From: Puia dinghuensis | GTDB taxonomy: Bacteria > Bacteroidota > Bacteroidia > Chitinophagales > Chitinophagaceae | Length of the DNA: 64,000 nt | NCBI RefSeq assembly: GCF_014642875.1 | Contig: NZ_BMJC01000001.1 | Coordinates: forward strand, 1,097,335-1,161,334 | Direction: 5' to 3' | Part shown: one piece after another, positions 53,397 through 63,548 of the stretch | Layout: each line of letters opens with the position of its first letter | How positions within the stretch are numbered: position 1 is the stretch's first letter | Notes under the pieces: generated by a model | Told to the model about the DNA's origin: nothing | The model's input: only the letters and a program-made list of their open reading frames with translations | Database searches by the model: none | Position numbers and translations under genes: made by a program

Positions 53397-54343
53397 AAGG
53401 GTCTGCTTTTTTTCTCCAGTCGGATGGGATAAACGACAAAATACCAGATGACAAACAGCAGGGAGCCTGCCAGAATAGAGGCGCTCAAAGCCACCGGCAT
53501 CCGGGAGTAGCGGGTGACAAACCCCTCCAGGAAAGCGGCCATGATAAATATCGGCACCAGGCCGATCATCAGCTTCAGGCCGTCCTTGCCCCCTCTTTTC
53601 AACGAATCCAGGCGTTTGCGGGTGCCGGGAAAGAGAACGCTGTTGCCCAGCACAAGCCCCGCGCCACCGGCAATAATGATGGAGGATATCTCCAGGGTGC
53701 CGTGGATCCAGATCACCAGGATGGATTGCAAGCCAAGTCCTTTGGCGAAAAAGTAATATTGAAAGGCGCCAAGCATCACCGCATTGTGAAACAATTGCCA
53801 GATAGTGCCTATCGAGACCAGGAATCCGGCGATAAAGACCATGAACGATACCTCGATATTATTGGTGGCGATATAGAAGAACATGCTCACCTGATCTTCG
53901 CTTTTATACACGCCAAAAGGATCGCCTTTTGCGATATTATCCTCGGTCATGTCTACATACTGGTCACCAAGGACACCCCGGACAAAGGTCTCATCGTGCG
54001 CCGCCGAAAAAGCGGCCATCACCGAAAACAGAAAAAAAATGATAAAAGAATAAAGGATCTCCCTGTGATACCGTCTCACCACCATCGGCAATTCCGTCTT
54101 CCAGAAACGGACGATACGTGAGGATTCTTCTTTTTTATTGCGGTAGATGCCAAGATAGATGCGGGAGGCAAGCCCGTTCAGATAGGCGGTCACCTTGCTA
54201 TGCGGATAGAAGGTTTTAGAATATCCCAGGTCATTCACGAGGTCGGTGAATTGCCCGGCCATTTCATCAGGATCAGTTGCAGGCTCATATTGATATTGTT
54301 TCCACTTATCAATATTTTTTTTTATAAAGAGACCTTCTCTCAC
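53393..54343 (-). CDS. SpoIIM-family (DUF95) membrane protein
   Basis: The 316-residue integral membrane protein has five or more hydrophobic segments and the family pieces MREGLFIKKNIDKWKQYQ, NNIEVSFMVFIAGFLVSIGT and IHGTLEISSIIIAGGAGL. The start codon is GTG (54343), which fits the conserved N-terminus of relatives. It is the first gene of the cluster and divergent from the RDD gene. Despite the name, no sporulation is implied in Bacteroidota. Confidence 0.92.
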   Translation of the reverse strand: MREGLFIKKNIDKWKQYQYEPATDPDEMAGQFTDLVNDLGYSKTFYPHSKVTAYLNGLASRIYLGIYRNKKEESSRIVRFWKTELPMVVRRYHREILYSFIIFFLFSVMAAFSAAHDETFVRGVLGDQYVDMTEDNIAKGDPFGVYKSEDQVSMFFYIATNNIEVSFMVFIAGFLVSIGTIWQLFHNAVMLGAFQYYFFAKGLGLQSILVIWIHGTLEISSIIIAGGAGLVLGNSVLFPGTRKRLDSLKRGGKDGLKLMIGLVPIFIMAAFLEGFVTRYSRMPVALSASILAGSLLFVIWYFVVYPIRLEKKSRPL

Positions 54344-54429
54344 TGGAAAAATTTAGCATTATATTTACCCCTACAATATAGTGACAATACTCTAAATAAT
54401 ATAATCCGGCCAAAAACAGGCTTTCATCT

Positions 54430-55191
54430 ATGCTGCAGGTTAAACTGGACACCGGCTTCAACATCGAGGTGGATTTTCTGATCCCTACCTTCTTCAGGCG
54501 ATTCTTCGCCTGGGTCGTCGACCTGGCGATCATCATCGCTTACTACCTGGTGGGTTCCAACCTGCTGGCCAGAGCGCTTGGCCCCTGGGAAAGCAAGATC
54601 TGGATATGGGTGTTGTTCGGCCTCCCACCCCTGTGTTACCACCTTTGTTGCGAGGTCTTCCTCAACGGCCAGAGCATCGGAAAGAAAGCCACGCGGATAA
54701 AGGTCATTTCCGCAGACGGCGGACAACCTTCCATCAGTCAGTACCTCATCCGCTGGTCGTTCAGATTGGCAGACTTCCCCTGGTGGGTACTCGGAGCCGT
54801 CACGGTAAGCGCGCTGCCCTGGTGGTGCAGCGTCTTCCTCTTCAGCGGGCTGGCCAGTATCCTTGCCACACCTTATTCCCAGCGCATCGGCGACCTCGTC
54901 GCGGGGACCATCCTCATCGACACCCGGAACCACACTTCCTGGGAAGATACCGTTTTTACCGAACTGGCCAATGATTACAAACCCCGCTATCCACAGGTGA
55001 TGCAGTTGAGCGATAAGGATATCAATACCCTCAAGACGATAATTAATACGGTGAGCAAAAACGGCGATTACGATCTGTCCATGCGCATCGCCGACAGGAT
55101 CCGGAGTAAGCTGGGCATCGCCAGCGACCAGGATTCCCTCGAATTCCTGCAGACCCTGCTAAAAGATTATAATTATTATTCTACCCGGTGA
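54430..55191 (+). CDS. RDD-family membrane protein
   Basis: The 253-residue protein has the RDD motif near its N-terminus (FFRRFFAWVVDLAIIIAYY), three to four membrane segments, and QSIGKKATRIKVISADGG with SQRIGDLVAGTILI. The last ~80 residues are cytoplasmic and helical. It is divergent from SpoIIM, the standard companion arrangement. A transport role has been suggested for some RDD proteins; here it is unknown. Confidence 0.92.
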   Translation: MLQVKLDTGFNIEVDFLIPTFFRRFFAWVVDLAIIIAYYLVGSNLLARALGPWESKIWIWVLFGLPPLCYHLCCEVFLNGQSIGKKATRIKVISADGGQPSISQYLIRWSFRLADFPWWVLGAVTVSALPWWCSVFLFSGLASILATPYSQRIGDLVAGTILIDTRNHTSWEDTVFTELANDYKPRYPQVMQLSDKDINTLKTIINTVSKNGDYDLSMRIADRIRSKLGIASDQDSLEFLQTLLKDYNYYSTR

Positions 55192-55209
55192 CCGTCCCAT
55201 GCGCCGCTA

Positions 55210-55674
55210 TCAGGTCGTAACCCTTCCCGCTGTGCCGATGATGAGCACGAGGATGAACAGCACCCAAAAGCCAAGGACGATGATCATCAGCACTCCCACA
55301 AACCGGAACAACGCCCGGATATTCTTAAAGGAGATGTTCAGCTGATCCTGGTCGTTATTGAGCAAGGCTATCTTCATCCTGTTGGCAAAATTATAGAGAT
55401 AGAGGTTGGGGAAGAAGTTGAGCAGGGCGATGCCGATGTACACCACCGCAATAAAACCAGGCCCCAACCCGCCGACAGCCGAAGAAGTGCCCATGGTCGT
55501 AAAAAGACCGGCCAGCACCGTTGCCACGAGAAGGGCCACAACGACAAAAAGTGCGCAAAAAACAAAACCGGCCACGGCGAGAAATTTGGCCCAGCGGGCG
55601 GCGTCCCGGAGATAGGCCATAGCGGTCTGGTCAACCTGCAGCTCGAATAGATTGGTTTGCATCGTTGGTTCCAT
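55210..55674 (-). CDS. DUF5362 small membrane protein
   Basis: About 154 residues from the methionine at 55674 (MEPTMQTNLFELQ) with four hydrophobic segments and the DUF5362 pattern: TAMAYLRDAARWAKFLAVAGF, then LLNNDQDQLNISFKNIRALFRFVG. The frame opens at 55740, but that extension overlaps proS. The function is unknown. It lies 49 bases after proS on the same strand. Confidence 0.85.
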   Translation of the reverse strand: MEPTMQTNLFELQVDQTAMAYLRDAARWAKFLAVAGFVFCALFVVVALLVATVLAGLFTTMGTSSAVGGLGPGFIAVVYIGIALLNFFPNLYLYNFANRMKIALLNNDQDQLNISFKNIRALFRFVGVLMIIVLGFWVLFILVLIIGTAGRVTT

Positions 55675-55723
55675 AATCAGGCCAAAGTTTACTGTAAGGT
55701 AAACAAAATCCTGATAGGCCGAA

Positions 55724-57199
55724 TCAATACGCCCTTGCAAACAATACCCGTTGTTTACTCGGCCTGCCCGTCAGGATACACTTCCCGTCCTCGGCAGGAT
55801 TGTTCAGCGGGATACAGCGGATGGTTGCCTTTGTCTTCTCCTTTATCGCCTCTTCAGTGGCAGGAGTGCCATCCCAATGTGCCAGGACAAAGCCGCCCTT
55901 TTCATCCAGCAGCTTTTCGAACTCGGCCATCGTATCCGCACGGGTGATATGGGCATCCCGATAAGCCATGGCCTTGTCGTACATGCTCTGCTGGATCGTC
56001 TCCAGCAGCTGCCTTACATAGCCCGTCAGCCCCTCCATCGGAACAGCAGTTTTTTCTTTGGTATCCCGGCGGGCCACTTCGACGGTGTTGTTGTCGAGGT
56101 CGCGCAGGCCCATGGCGATCCGCACGGGTACTCCCTTCAGTTCATACTCCGCGAATTTGAAGCCCGGACGGCTGTTGTCATTGTCGTCATATTTTACACT
56201 GATGCCCACGGCTTTGAAAGCTGCCGCGAGTTCCCGGCCCTTTGCGTCCAGCGCATCCTTCCTTTCCTCGCCCTTATAAATGGGGACGATCACCACCTGC
56301 AGGGGAGCGATCCGAGGCGGCAGGATAAGTCCATCGTCGTCACTATGTGCCATGACAAGCCCGCCGATGAGTCGCGTACTAACACCCCAGCTGGTGGCCC
56401 ACACGTAATCAAGCTGATTGTTCTTATCGGAAAACCGTACATCGAAGGCCTTGGCGAAGTTCTGTCCCAGAAAGTGGGATGTGCCGGCCTGCAAAGCCTT
56501 GCCATCCTGCATCAGCGCCTCGATACAATAGGTGTCGACGGCCCCGGCAAAACGTTCGCTCTCCGTTTTTACTCCCTTGATGACGGGCAAAGCCATATAT
56601 TCTTCCGCAAAGGTCGCATAGACGTCCAGCATTTGTTTGGTTTCGGCGATGGCTTCCACCGCGGTGGCGTGCGCCGTATGCCCTTCCTGCCAGAGGAATT
56701 CGGCCGTACGCAGGAAAAGCCGCGTACGCATCTCCCAACGCACGACATTGGCCCATTGGTTGATCAACAGGGGCAGATCACGATAACTCTTGATCCAGTC
56801 CCGGTAGGTATTCCAGATGATGGTTTCGCTGGTGGGCCGGACAATGAGCTCTTCCTCCAGTTTGGCCTCAGGGTCCACTATGACCCCACCCCCGTTGGGG
56901 TCATTCTTCAGCCGGTAGTGGGTGACCACCGCGCATTCCTTCGCAAAACCTTCCACATGGGCAGCTTCCCTGCTGAGAAAGCTCTTGGGAATAAAAAGCG
57001 GGAAGTAGGCGTTTACATGACCGGTATCCTTGAACATCCTGTCCAGCTGGTCGCGCATATTCTCCCAGAGCGCAAATCCATAGGGTTTGATGACCATACA
57101 GCCCTTGACCCCGGAATGATCGGCAAGACCACCCTTGATCACCAGATCGTTATACCATTGCGAATAATCTTCATTCCTGCTTGTAATTTCTTTGCTCAT
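55724..57199 (-). CDS. proS: Prolyl-tRNA synthetase (archaeal/eukaryotic type)
   Basis: The 491-residue class II synthetase charges tRNA-Pro. Motifs include [33 protein letters not shown] (motif 2 region), [20 protein letters not shown] and motif 3 in [17 protein letters not shown]. The absence of the bacterial editing insertion, the C-terminal zinc-type domain and the terminal tyrosine (LFARAY) show the ProS type 3 form, which is usual in Bacteroidota. Confidence 0.96.
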   Translation of the reverse strand: MSKEITSRNEDYSQWYNDLVIKGGLADHSGVKGCMVIKPYGFALWENMRDQLDRMFKDTGHVNAYFPLFIPKSFLSREAAHVEGFAKECAVVTHYRLKNDPNGGGVIVDPEAKLEEELIVRPTSETIIWNTYRDWIKSYRDLPLLINQWANVVRWEMRTRLFLRTAEFLWQEGHTAHATAVEAIAETKQMLDVYATFAEEYMALPVIKGVKTESERFAGAVDTYCIEALMQDGKALQAGTSHFLGQNFAKAFDVRFSDKNNQLDYVWATSWGVSTRLIGGLVMAHSDDDGLILPPRIAPLQVVIVPIYKGEERKDALDAKGRELAAAFKAVGISVKYDDNDNSRPGFKFAEYELKGVPVRIAMGLRDLDNNTVEVARRDTKEKTAVPMEGLTGYVRQLLETIQQSMYDKAMAYRDAHITRADTMAEFEKLLDEKGGFVLAHWDGTPATEEAIKEKTKATIRCIPLNNPAEDGKCILTGRPSKQRVLFARAY

Positions 57200-57280
57200 T
57201 ATTAATCAGCTTTTAACAAGAAAACGTTAACTTTTCCGGTTAAGGCTCATTATTTATTGTAACTTTAACTCGGAAGGACG

Positions 57281-57288
57281 CAAATATA
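57281..57288 (-). promoter_or_regulatory. -7 promoter box of proS
   Basis: The minus strand reads TATATTTG, a perfect TAnnTTTG match, 81 bases upstream of the proS start codon. A -33 TTG at the normal distance is not obvious. The rest of the 158-base divergent spacer (57200-57357) shows nothing else. Confidence 0.55.
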
Positions 57289-57357
57289 AATATGATATTG
57301 CCATGGCACGAGAATTTATTCGACTGCATGGCGCCATTGAAAAATAATAAACTCGCC

Positions 57358-58179
57358 ATGAAACACCTTTTTCCCTTAATAGCCTTTACTTTAGTCATTG
57401 GAGCGACGGGTTGCTCATCCTCCCGCAACGCCCAGACGACTGACGATGTATACTACTCTTCCGGTAGCAAAAGACCTGCCGCCGCCGCCGCCAACAATGA
57501 CGAGTATTACAGCACGGCGCCCAGCGACAATTATGTTCGCATGAAGGCACAAGATCCCGCCCGCTGGTCATACTTCGATGATTACAACGCCTACGATTCT
57601 TATTACTATTCGCCCGTCACCGCCTCCATGGGCTTTGGCTACGGCTATCCCGCTTATGGGTTCGGCTATGGCCTGGGATACCCCTACGGAATGGGCTTCG
57701 GCTATGGTTTGGGTTTCTATGACCCCTATCTCTGCTGGAACAGCTATTTCCTCTGGAACAGCTGGTACAATCCTTATTTCTACAATCCTTACTATGGCGG
57801 CGGAGTCTTCGTCGTCAGCCACTCGACACCAACGGCCATCTATTCCAATCTGCGCCCCTTTAATTCGGTGGCTTACCACAACGGGATTTCACACCACACC
57901 GGTACGACCAGCTACAACAACAGGTTCTACCGCCCGGGAATGTCTACTACTTCAACCTATAACTCCAGTCTCACCGGCCAGGGCAGACAGGTGAACAACA
58001 CCTATTATCGTCCCGGCAGCAGCAACAGCAACGGTGGATACCGCCCGTATACCCCTTCCAATAATAATGGGGGATACCGGCCGGCTCCGTCCTTTAGTCA
58101 GCCTACCCGCAGCTATTCGCCCTCTTTCGGCGGTGGCGGTGGCGGTGGTGGCGGCTTCAGCAGACCCGGACACCATTAA
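57358..58179 (+). CDS. Gly/Tyr-rich lipoprotein
   Basis: About 273 residues starting with a lipoprotein signal (Cys19 in IGATGCSSS). The middle is a string of GYG, YPY and aromatic repeats (GFGYGYPAYGFGYGLGYPYG) and the C-terminus is rich in Asn, Ser, Arg and Gly with a final poly-Gly run (nine or so) before FSRPGHH. Such low-complexity proteins are probably surface exposed. I recognise no family. The frame is open to 57292, but 57358 gives the signal peptide. The barrel gene follows after 33 bases. Confidence 0.8.
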   Translation: MKHLFPLIAFTLVIGATGCSSSRNAQTTDDVYYSSGSKRPAAAAANNDEYYSTAPSDNYVRMKAQDPARWSYFDDYNAYDSYYYSPVTASMGFGYGYPAYGFGYGLGYPYGMGFGYGLGFYDPYLCWNSYFLWNSWYNPYFYNPYYGGGVFVVSHSTPTAIYSNLRPFNSVAYHNGISHHTGTTSYNNRFYRPGMSTTSTYNSSLTGQGRQVNNTYYRPGSSNSNGGYRPYTPSNNNGGYRPAPSFSQPTRSYSPSFGGGGGGGGGFSRPGHH

Positions 58180-58212
58180 CAAACATTACTGCGCTAACCC
58201 AACACCACTCAT

Positions 58213-59769
58213 ATGTATAAACACTTGTTTATCATAGGTCTATTTCTATGCTCACAAGTGAAGGCCCAATTGCCGGAAGATGCCCTGCGTTCCGCCTGGA
58301 CGGTACCCGGCGGCACTGCCCGCCAGCAGGCTATCGGCGGGGCCATGGGCTCCCTCGGCGGCGACATCACCGCGGCCACCGTCAACCCCGCCGGGCTGGG
58401 CCTGTATAAGACAAACGAATTCGTTCTCAGCCCTGGCTGGCGTTTTCTCACGGATAAAGGAAGCTACCTGGGACAGAACAATACGGGTCCCGTCGCCAAC
58501 CGCTTCAACATGGGGGCAAGCGGAATCGTCTTTGCCTATGAAGGCATGAACCCGGGCGTCAACAACGCCTTTGCCATCACCGTCAACCGCATGGCCGACT
58601 TCAACAGTCATGTTTCCTACCAGGGCATCAACACCTACAGCAGCTTTGCCGAACAGTACGTGGAAGAGTTTGCAGCATCAGGGCTCGATATCAACGGCGG
58701 CATCGCCAGCTCTTCCCTCAGCTATGGCACCCGCATGGCCCTCTATACATCCCTGATAGATACGGCCACCATCAACGGTACCCTGCAGGTGATCGCTCAG
58801 CCGAATAAGGCGGGAAAACTGGTGCAGCAGAACGATCTGCTGTCCAAGGGCGGCATTACAGAGATCGATCTCTCACTCGCCTCCAGCCGCCACGACAAAT
58901 GGTACATAGGTGGCAGCCTGGGCATCCCCATCCTGGATTACACCCGCTATCAGACCTACACGGAAACAGACGCCACGGGCAACACCAACAATGATTTTGC
59001 CTCCTTTGTCTATCGGGAAAAGTATACTACCAGCGGGTTTGGCTTCAATCTGAAGCTGGGTGTCATCTACGCCCCTTCTACACCCCTGCGGCTGGGACTG
59101 GCCATCCATAGCCCCAGCATCTACGGACTTACCGACAGGATCAGCGCATCCATGATCACCCGCACGGAAAACTATACCAGCCTGCCCCAGGTGTCCATCA
59201 GTTCGGACTCCCTCGACCGGCTCACGGGCGTCTCCCCTCCACCCAATTCCATCCAGTACGATATGTATACCCCCTGGCATTTCCTCGTCAGCGGCTCTTA
59301 CATCATTGGTAGCGGGGAAGCCGACGTAAAAAAGCAAAAGGGATTCATCACCGCCGACCTCGAGTATATCACCACCGGCACGGCTCACTTTACGGCCCCC
59401 ACCGACCAGAACGGCAACCCGGGTGACAACAGCTATTATGACGCCGTCAACCAGGCCATCAAAGAATCGTATAAGGGCACTTTCAGTGCCCGGCTGGGCG
59501 GCGAGATGAAGTTCGACACCTGGATGGTCCGGGCAGGCGGAGCTTACTATTCCAGCCCTTATTCCGGACGTGGAATTTCAGCCGACCGGCTCTTCCTGAG
59601 CACCGGGCTGGGCTATCGCAAGAAAATGCTCTTTCTCGACCTCACCTATGTTGCGCGTTTCAGCCGCGACATCAACGTCCCCTACTATCTGGCCGATAAG
59701 GACAACTATGCAGCGACATTGAAAGAAACAGGTGGGATGGTGTTGTTCACCGTTGGGCTAAAGTGGTAG
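58213..59769 (+). CDS. FadL/OmpP1-like outer-membrane protein
   Basis: The 518-residue protein has a signal peptide (to SQVKAQ). Its N-terminal region resembles the OmpP1/FadL/TodX type (GGTARQQAIGGAMGSLGGDITAATVNPAGLGLYKTNEF), where the plug and first strands of the long-chain hydrophobe channel are found. A barrel of repeated amphipathic strands ends in VLFTVGLKW. The likely role is uptake of hydrophobic compounds. It overlaps the SGNH gene tail-to-tail by 23 bases. Confidence 0.9.
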   Translation: MYKHLFIIGLFLCSQVKAQLPEDALRSAWTVPGGTARQQAIGGAMGSLGGDITAATVNPAGLGLYKTNEFVLSPGWRFLTDKGSYLGQNNTGPVANRFNMGASGIVFAYEGMNPGVNNAFAITVNRMADFNSHVSYQGINTYSSFAEQYVEEFAASGLDINGGIASSSLSYGTRMALYTSLIDTATINGTLQVIAQPNKAGKLVQQNDLLSKGGITEIDLSLASSRHDKWYIGGSLGIPILDYTRYQTYTETDATGNTNNDFASFVYREKYTTSGFGFNLKLGVIYAPSTPLRLGLAIHSPSIYGLTDRISASMITRTENYTSLPQVSISSDSLDRLTGVSPPPNSIQYDMYTPWHFLVSGSYIIGSGEADVKKQKGFITADLEYITTGTAHFTAPTDQNGNPGDNSYYDAVNQAIKESYKGTFSARLGGEMKFDTWMVRAGGAYYSSPYSGRGISADRLFLSTGLGYRKKMLFLDLTYVARFSRDINVPYYLADKDNYAATLKETGGMVLFTVGLKW

Positions 59770-60397
59770 ACAGCCAGGGCTCCATTAACCGGGCCCAGAT
59801 GGCATATTCCTTCCCCGAAAAATGCAATCCGTCGGCGGCGATAAGACTGGGGTCGGCGCCGGCCTTACGACTTTCCGTCGTCACGTCGAGATAATTCACC
59901 TTGTACATCGCGGCGATGCCGCTATTGATGGCATTGAAGGAATCTATCTGCGCGGCAATACGCGCCGTATTACCCTTACGCGCAAAAGGAGTGACGGAAT
60001 AATCAGGAATGGACAGCACGAGTACATGACTGGGCCGGTTGCCCGCAAGCCCGATGGCCGCCTTCAGCAAAGCGATGAATTGTTCCCGGTATTCGGCCTG
60101 GCTGCGGCCCTGGTATTGGTTGTTGACCCCGATGAGCAGGGAGACAGCCTGGTAGTCGCCGGCGGGTCTGGCTGCAGCCAACGCATCGAGCAGGTTACCC
60201 GTCGTCCAACCCGTGGTAGCGATGATCTCCGGTCTTGCATCGGCAATCAGATGCAGAGCCTGTACAGGGTACCTGTCGTTGGAGTCTACCGCTTCCCCGA
60301 TAGTATAGGAGTCCCCCAGTGCAAGATAGGATGCCACCTTCGGTCTCGTGGTATGGGGTGCGATCAACAACAGTATTATGGCCAGTAGGAGCCTCAC
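59747..60397 (-). CDS. SGNH/GDSL-family hydrolase
   Basis: The 216-residue protein has a short signal peptide and the GDSL blocks: YLALGDSYTIGEAV (catalytic Ser), GVNNQYQG (block III Asn) and DGLHFSGKEYA (catalytic Asp and His). It is an esterase or lipase-like hydrolase of the periplasm; the substrate is unknown. A hairpin between it and groEL separates the two transcription units. Confidence 0.92.
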   Translation of the reverse strand: MRLLLAIILLLIAPHTTRPKVASYLALGDSYTIGEAVDSNDRYPVQALHLIADARPEIIATTGWTTGNLLDALAAARPAGDYQAVSLLIGVNNQYQGRSQAEYREQFIALLKAAIGLAGNRPSHVLVLSIPDYSVTPFARKGNTARIAAQIDSFNAINSGIAAMYKVNYLDVTTESRKAGADPSLIAADGLHFSGKEYAIWARLMEPWLSTTLAQR

Positions 60398-60415
60398 AGT
60401 AATATATACGTAAAG

Positions 60416-60443
60416 AAAAAGCCCCGCGGATTTCGCGGGGCTT
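60416..60443 (-). terminator. Rho-independent terminator after groEL
   Basis: A perfect 10-bp stem, AAGCCCCGCG (60419-60428) with CGCGGGGCTT (60434-60443), has a 5-base loop. On the minus strand it is followed by five or more T. It begins 20 bases after the groEL stop. Confidence 0.92.
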
Positions 60444-60463
60444 CAATATTGAGACTAAGACTC

Positions 60464-62101
60464 TTAGTAATCCATTCCACCCATGCCAGGAGCACCACCC
60501 GGATGAGCATGTGCTTCTTCCTTCTTGGGCTTGTCGGCGATGACACACTCGGTGGTCAGCAACATACCGGCGATGGAAGCGGCATTTTCAAGCGCGATAC
60601 GGCTAACCTTAGTGGGGTCGATAACACCGGCCTTGAATAGGTTCTCGTATTTTTCCGTACGGGCGTTGAACCCGTAATCGGCCTGGCCTTCCTTCACCTT
60701 CTGAACGATGATGCTGCCTTCGAGGCCGCTGTTAGCAACGATCTGGCGCAGGGGCTCTTCGAGCGCGCGTTTTACGATGGCGACACCGGTGGTCTCGTCT
60801 TCGTTGGCGCCTTTCAGCTTTTCGATGGCCTCGATAGCGCGGATGTACGCGATGCCACCGCCCGGTACGATGCCTTCTTCAACGGCAGCGCGGGTTGCAT
60901 GCAGGGCGTCGTCGACGCGGTCTTTCTTCTCCTTCATTTCCACTTCCGTGGCAGCACCTACATAGAGAACGGCTACGCCGCCGGAGAGCTTGGCGAGACG
61001 CTCCTGTAATTTTTCCTTATCGTAATCGGAGGTCGTGGTTTCGATCTGGGCCTTGATCTGGTTGACGCGGGCATTGATATCATCCTTCTTACCCTTTCCG
61101 CCGACGATGGTTGTATTGTCCTTGTCGATGGTGATGGAAGCTGCCGTACCGAGGTAGCTGAGGTCAGCACCCTCGAGTTTGTAACCCTGCTCTTCGCTGA
61201 TCACGATCCCCTTAGTGAGAATAGCGATGTCCTGGAGCATTTCCTTGCGGCGATCGCCAAAGCCGGGAGCCTTTACAGCAGCAACTTTGATGGTGCCACG
61301 CAGCTTGTTGACGACCAATGTAGCCAGTGCCTCACCTTCGAGATCTTCGGCGATGATCATCAGCGGACGGCCGCTCTGCGCAACCTTCTCCAGGATATGC
61401 AGGATATCCTTCATAGCGGAGATCTTCTTGTCGTAGATCAGAATATACGGGTTCTGCAGTTCGGCTTCCATCTTTTCGCTGTTGGTAACGAAATAAGCGG
61501 AGAGATAGCCACGATCGAATTGCATACCTTCAACTACTTCAACCGTAGTGTCGGTGCCCTTTGCTTCTTCTACAGTGATGACGCCTTCCTTGCCCACTTT
61601 GCCGAAAGCCTCCGCGATGAGCTTTCCGATAGTCGTATCGTTGTTGGCGGAGACGGAAGCCACCTGCTCGATCTTGTTCTTGTCGTTACCGATGGTTTTC
61701 GACTGTTCACTCAAACTTGCGACCACCTTTTCAACGGCCTTGTCGATACCACGTTTCAGGTCCATGGGGTTGGCGCCGGCAGCTACGTTCTTCAGCCCTT
61801 CACCGATGATGGACTGGGCCAGAACGGTGGCCGTCGTAGTTCCGTCACCGGCAATGTCGGCCGTCTTGGAAGCTACTTCTTTTACCATCTGGGCGCCCAT
61901 ATTCTCGATGGGGTCTTCCAGCTCGATCTCCTTGGCAACGGTTACACCGTCCTTGGTGATAGCGGGAGCGCCGAATTTCTTTTCCAATACTACGTTACGT
62001 CCTTTGGGGCCGAGTGTCACCTTTACGGCGTTGGCCAGGGTATCGACACCCTTTTTCATTCTATTGCGGGCTTCGATATCGAAGAAAAGTTGTTTTGCCA
62101 T
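60464..62101 (-). CDS. groEL: Chaperonin GroEL (Hsp60)
   Basis: The 545-residue subunit of the tetradecameric folding chamber is fully canonical: [33 protein letters not shown], the ATPase region and the flexible tail [11 protein letters not shown]. It follows groES after 26 bases in the usual operon order. No CIRCE operator was seen, so heat regulation by HrcA is not supported by the sequence. Confidence 0.98.
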   Translation of the reverse strand: MAKQLFFDIEARNRMKKGVDTLANAVKVTLGPKGRNVVLEKKFGAPAITKDGVTVAKEIELEDPIENMGAQMVKEVASKTADIAGDGTTTATVLAQSIIGEGLKNVAAGANPMDLKRGIDKAVEKVVASLSEQSKTIGNDKNKIEQVASVSANNDTTIGKLIAEAFGKVGKEGVITVEEAKGTDTTVEVVEGMQFDRGYLSAYFVTNSEKMEAELQNPYILIYDKKISAMKDILHILEKVAQSGRPLMIIAEDLEGEALATLVVNKLRGTIKVAAVKAPGFGDRRKEMLQDIAILTKGIVISEEQGYKLEGADLSYLGTAASITIDKDNTTIVGGKGKKDDINARVNQIKAQIETTTSDYDKEKLQERLAKLSGGVAVLYVGAATEVEMKEKKDRVDDALHATRAAVEEGIVPGGGIAYIRAIEAIEKLKGANEDETTGVAIVKRALEEPLRQIVANSGLEGSIIVQKVKEGQADYGFNARTEKYENLFKAGVIDPTKVSRIALENAASIAGMLLTTECVIADKPKKEEAHAHPGGAPGMGGMDY

Positions 62102-62127
62102 AATTATTTCAGTTAAGCTATTATCTT

Positions 62128-62409
62128 TTAAACGATTGCTAAAATGTCAGATTCCCTCATGATCAGGAAATCATCACCTTCGATCTGGATCTCGGTACCG
62201 GCATATTTACCATATAATACCGTATCTCCAACCTTTACCGTTACCGGCTCGTCCTTCTTTCCAGGACCAGCGGCTACTACCGTACCACGTTGCGGCTTTT
62301 CTTTTGCCGTATCAGGGATAATGATACCGCCGGCAGTTTTTTCTTCAGCGGGAGCTGGCTTCACAATTACCCGGTCAGCCAAGGGGGTAACGCTTAACTT
62401 TTTGCCCAT
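62128..62409 (-). CDS. groES: Co-chaperonin GroES (Hsp10)
   Basis: The 93-residue protein has [32 protein letters not shown] with the mobile loop and [12 protein letters not shown], the standard GroES fold that caps GroEL. It is the first gene of the groESL operon. Confidence 0.98.
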   Translation of the reverse strand: MGKKLSVTPLADRVIVKPAPAEEKTAGGIIIPDTAKEKPQRGTVVAAGPGKKDEPVTVKVGDTVLYGKYAGTEIQIEGDDFLIMRESDILAIV

Positions 62410-62465
62410 AGTTGTATTTGATTTATTTGTTTTGATGAATCTTCCTGCCGGATATGGCAGGCTGG

Positions 62466-62473
62466 CAAAGGTA
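62466..62473 (-). promoter_or_regulatory. -7 promoter box of groESL
   Basis: The minus strand reads TACCTTTG, a perfect TAnnTTTG, 56 bases upstream of the groES start. A TTG occurs 14 bases further upstream, closer than the usual spacing. No inverted repeat of CIRCE type is present. Confidence 0.6.
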
Positions 62474-62560
62474 AACGAATTTCATACCAAAACAGGAATC
62501 TATGCCAATTTTTCAGTCAGGCCGCGATCTGTTTGTCAGACCGTTTGTCAGGGTTTTTCC

Positions 62561-62568
62561 TATATTTG
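62561..62568 (+). promoter_or_regulatory. -7 promoter box of nusB
   Basis: TATATTTG is a perfect TAnnTTTG, 26 bases before the nusB start. Two direct copies of GTTTGTCAG (62531-62539 and 62543-62551), 12 bases apart, lie in the -33 region and each contains a TTTG. Confidence 0.6.
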
Positions 62569-62594
62569 CAGCTTCATAAGCTCTTAATTTATAA

Positions 62595-63548
62595 ATGATC
62601 AGTAGAAGAAATATCCGGGTAAAGGTGATGCAGACCCTTTATACCCTGGAAGCGCAGGAACAGGCCGCGGGCGAGGAAGTTCAAAAACAGCCCGGTAGAT
62701 CGGTCGATCCCCTCAGAATCCTGCAGAAACATTTCGACCAATCGAGGCAATTGTTATCCTATCTCATCTATTTTATCACGGAAATCGCCCGCTATGCGGA
62801 GACGGATTCCCGGCTACGGGCCTCCAAACACCTGCCCAGCAAAGAAGACCTCCATGTGAACATAAAATTAGCCGGCAACGAAACCCTCTGGAAGATCCTG
62901 GAAGACCCCTCCTGGAAGAAAGCGGTTGAGACGGACAAACCCCAGCTGCAGGATAATAAAGATCTCATCCGCCGGCTTTATCTCGAACTGGCGGCGACGC
63001 CCGAATACCAACAGTACACCGCCATCGAAGGCCGGGATAAAAAGTCCGAGAAGGAGGTGCTGGAATTCATCTTCTCCGAAATGATGCTCGCCAATGAGGC
63101 ATTCACCTCGCACATCGAAGAGCTGTTCACCAACTGGGACGACGACGGAGAAATGATCAGCCAATTGGTGATGAGCTATCTCGCAAAGCCGGGTTCGCTC
63201 GATCTGCAGGAGATTGTCAGCAAGGAAAAGAACGAATTCGCCCGGCTGCTGCTCCAGACGGTGATCGACAAGAAGGAAGTGGTGATGGGAATGATCCGGC
63301 CCCGGCTCAAGAACTGGGACCCCGAACGTATCGCCACCCTCGACATGATCCTCATGCAGATGGGGGTAGTGGAGTTCCTTTACTTCGAGACCATCCCGCC
63401 AAAGGTGACGATCAATGAATACATCGACCTTGCCAAGGAATACAGCACCCCTCAAAGCGGACAGTTTGTCAATGGCATCCTGGACAATATCCATAAGGAG
63501 CTGGTGAAGGAGGATAAGATGCATAAGACCAATTTCAAGGCGAATTAG
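62595..63548 (+). CDS. nusB: Transcription antitermination factor NusB, long form
   Basis: The 317-residue protein starts with RRNIRVKVMQTLYTLEAQEQ and ends with the NusB domain (LKNWDPERIATLDMILMQMGVVEFLYFETIPPKVTINEYIDLAKEYSTPQSGQFVNGILD). It is about twice the length of E. coli NusB because of a helical insertion in the middle (~60-190), as usual in Bacteroidota. NusB acts with NusE (S10) in rRNA antitermination. Confidence 0.95.
   Translation: MISRRNIRVKVMQTLYTLEAQEQAAGEEVQKQPGRSVDPLRILQKHFDQSRQLLSYLIYFITEIARYAETDSRLRASKHLPSKEDLHVNIKLAGNETLWKILEDPSWKKAVETDKPQLQDNKDLIRRLYLELAATPEYQQYTAIEGRDKKSEKEVLEFIFSEMMLANEAFTSHIEELFTNWDDDGEMISQLVMSYLAKPGSLDLQEIVSKEKNEFARLLLQTVIDKKEVVMGMIRPRLKNWDPERIATLDMILMQMGVVEFLYFETIPPKVTINEYIDLAKEYSTPQSGQFVNGILDNIHKELVKEDKMHKTNFKAN

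Noticed and set aside
62410-62594. CIRCE operator upstream of groES
   Set aside because: The TTAGCACTC-N9-GAGTGCTAA pattern is absent from this spacer.
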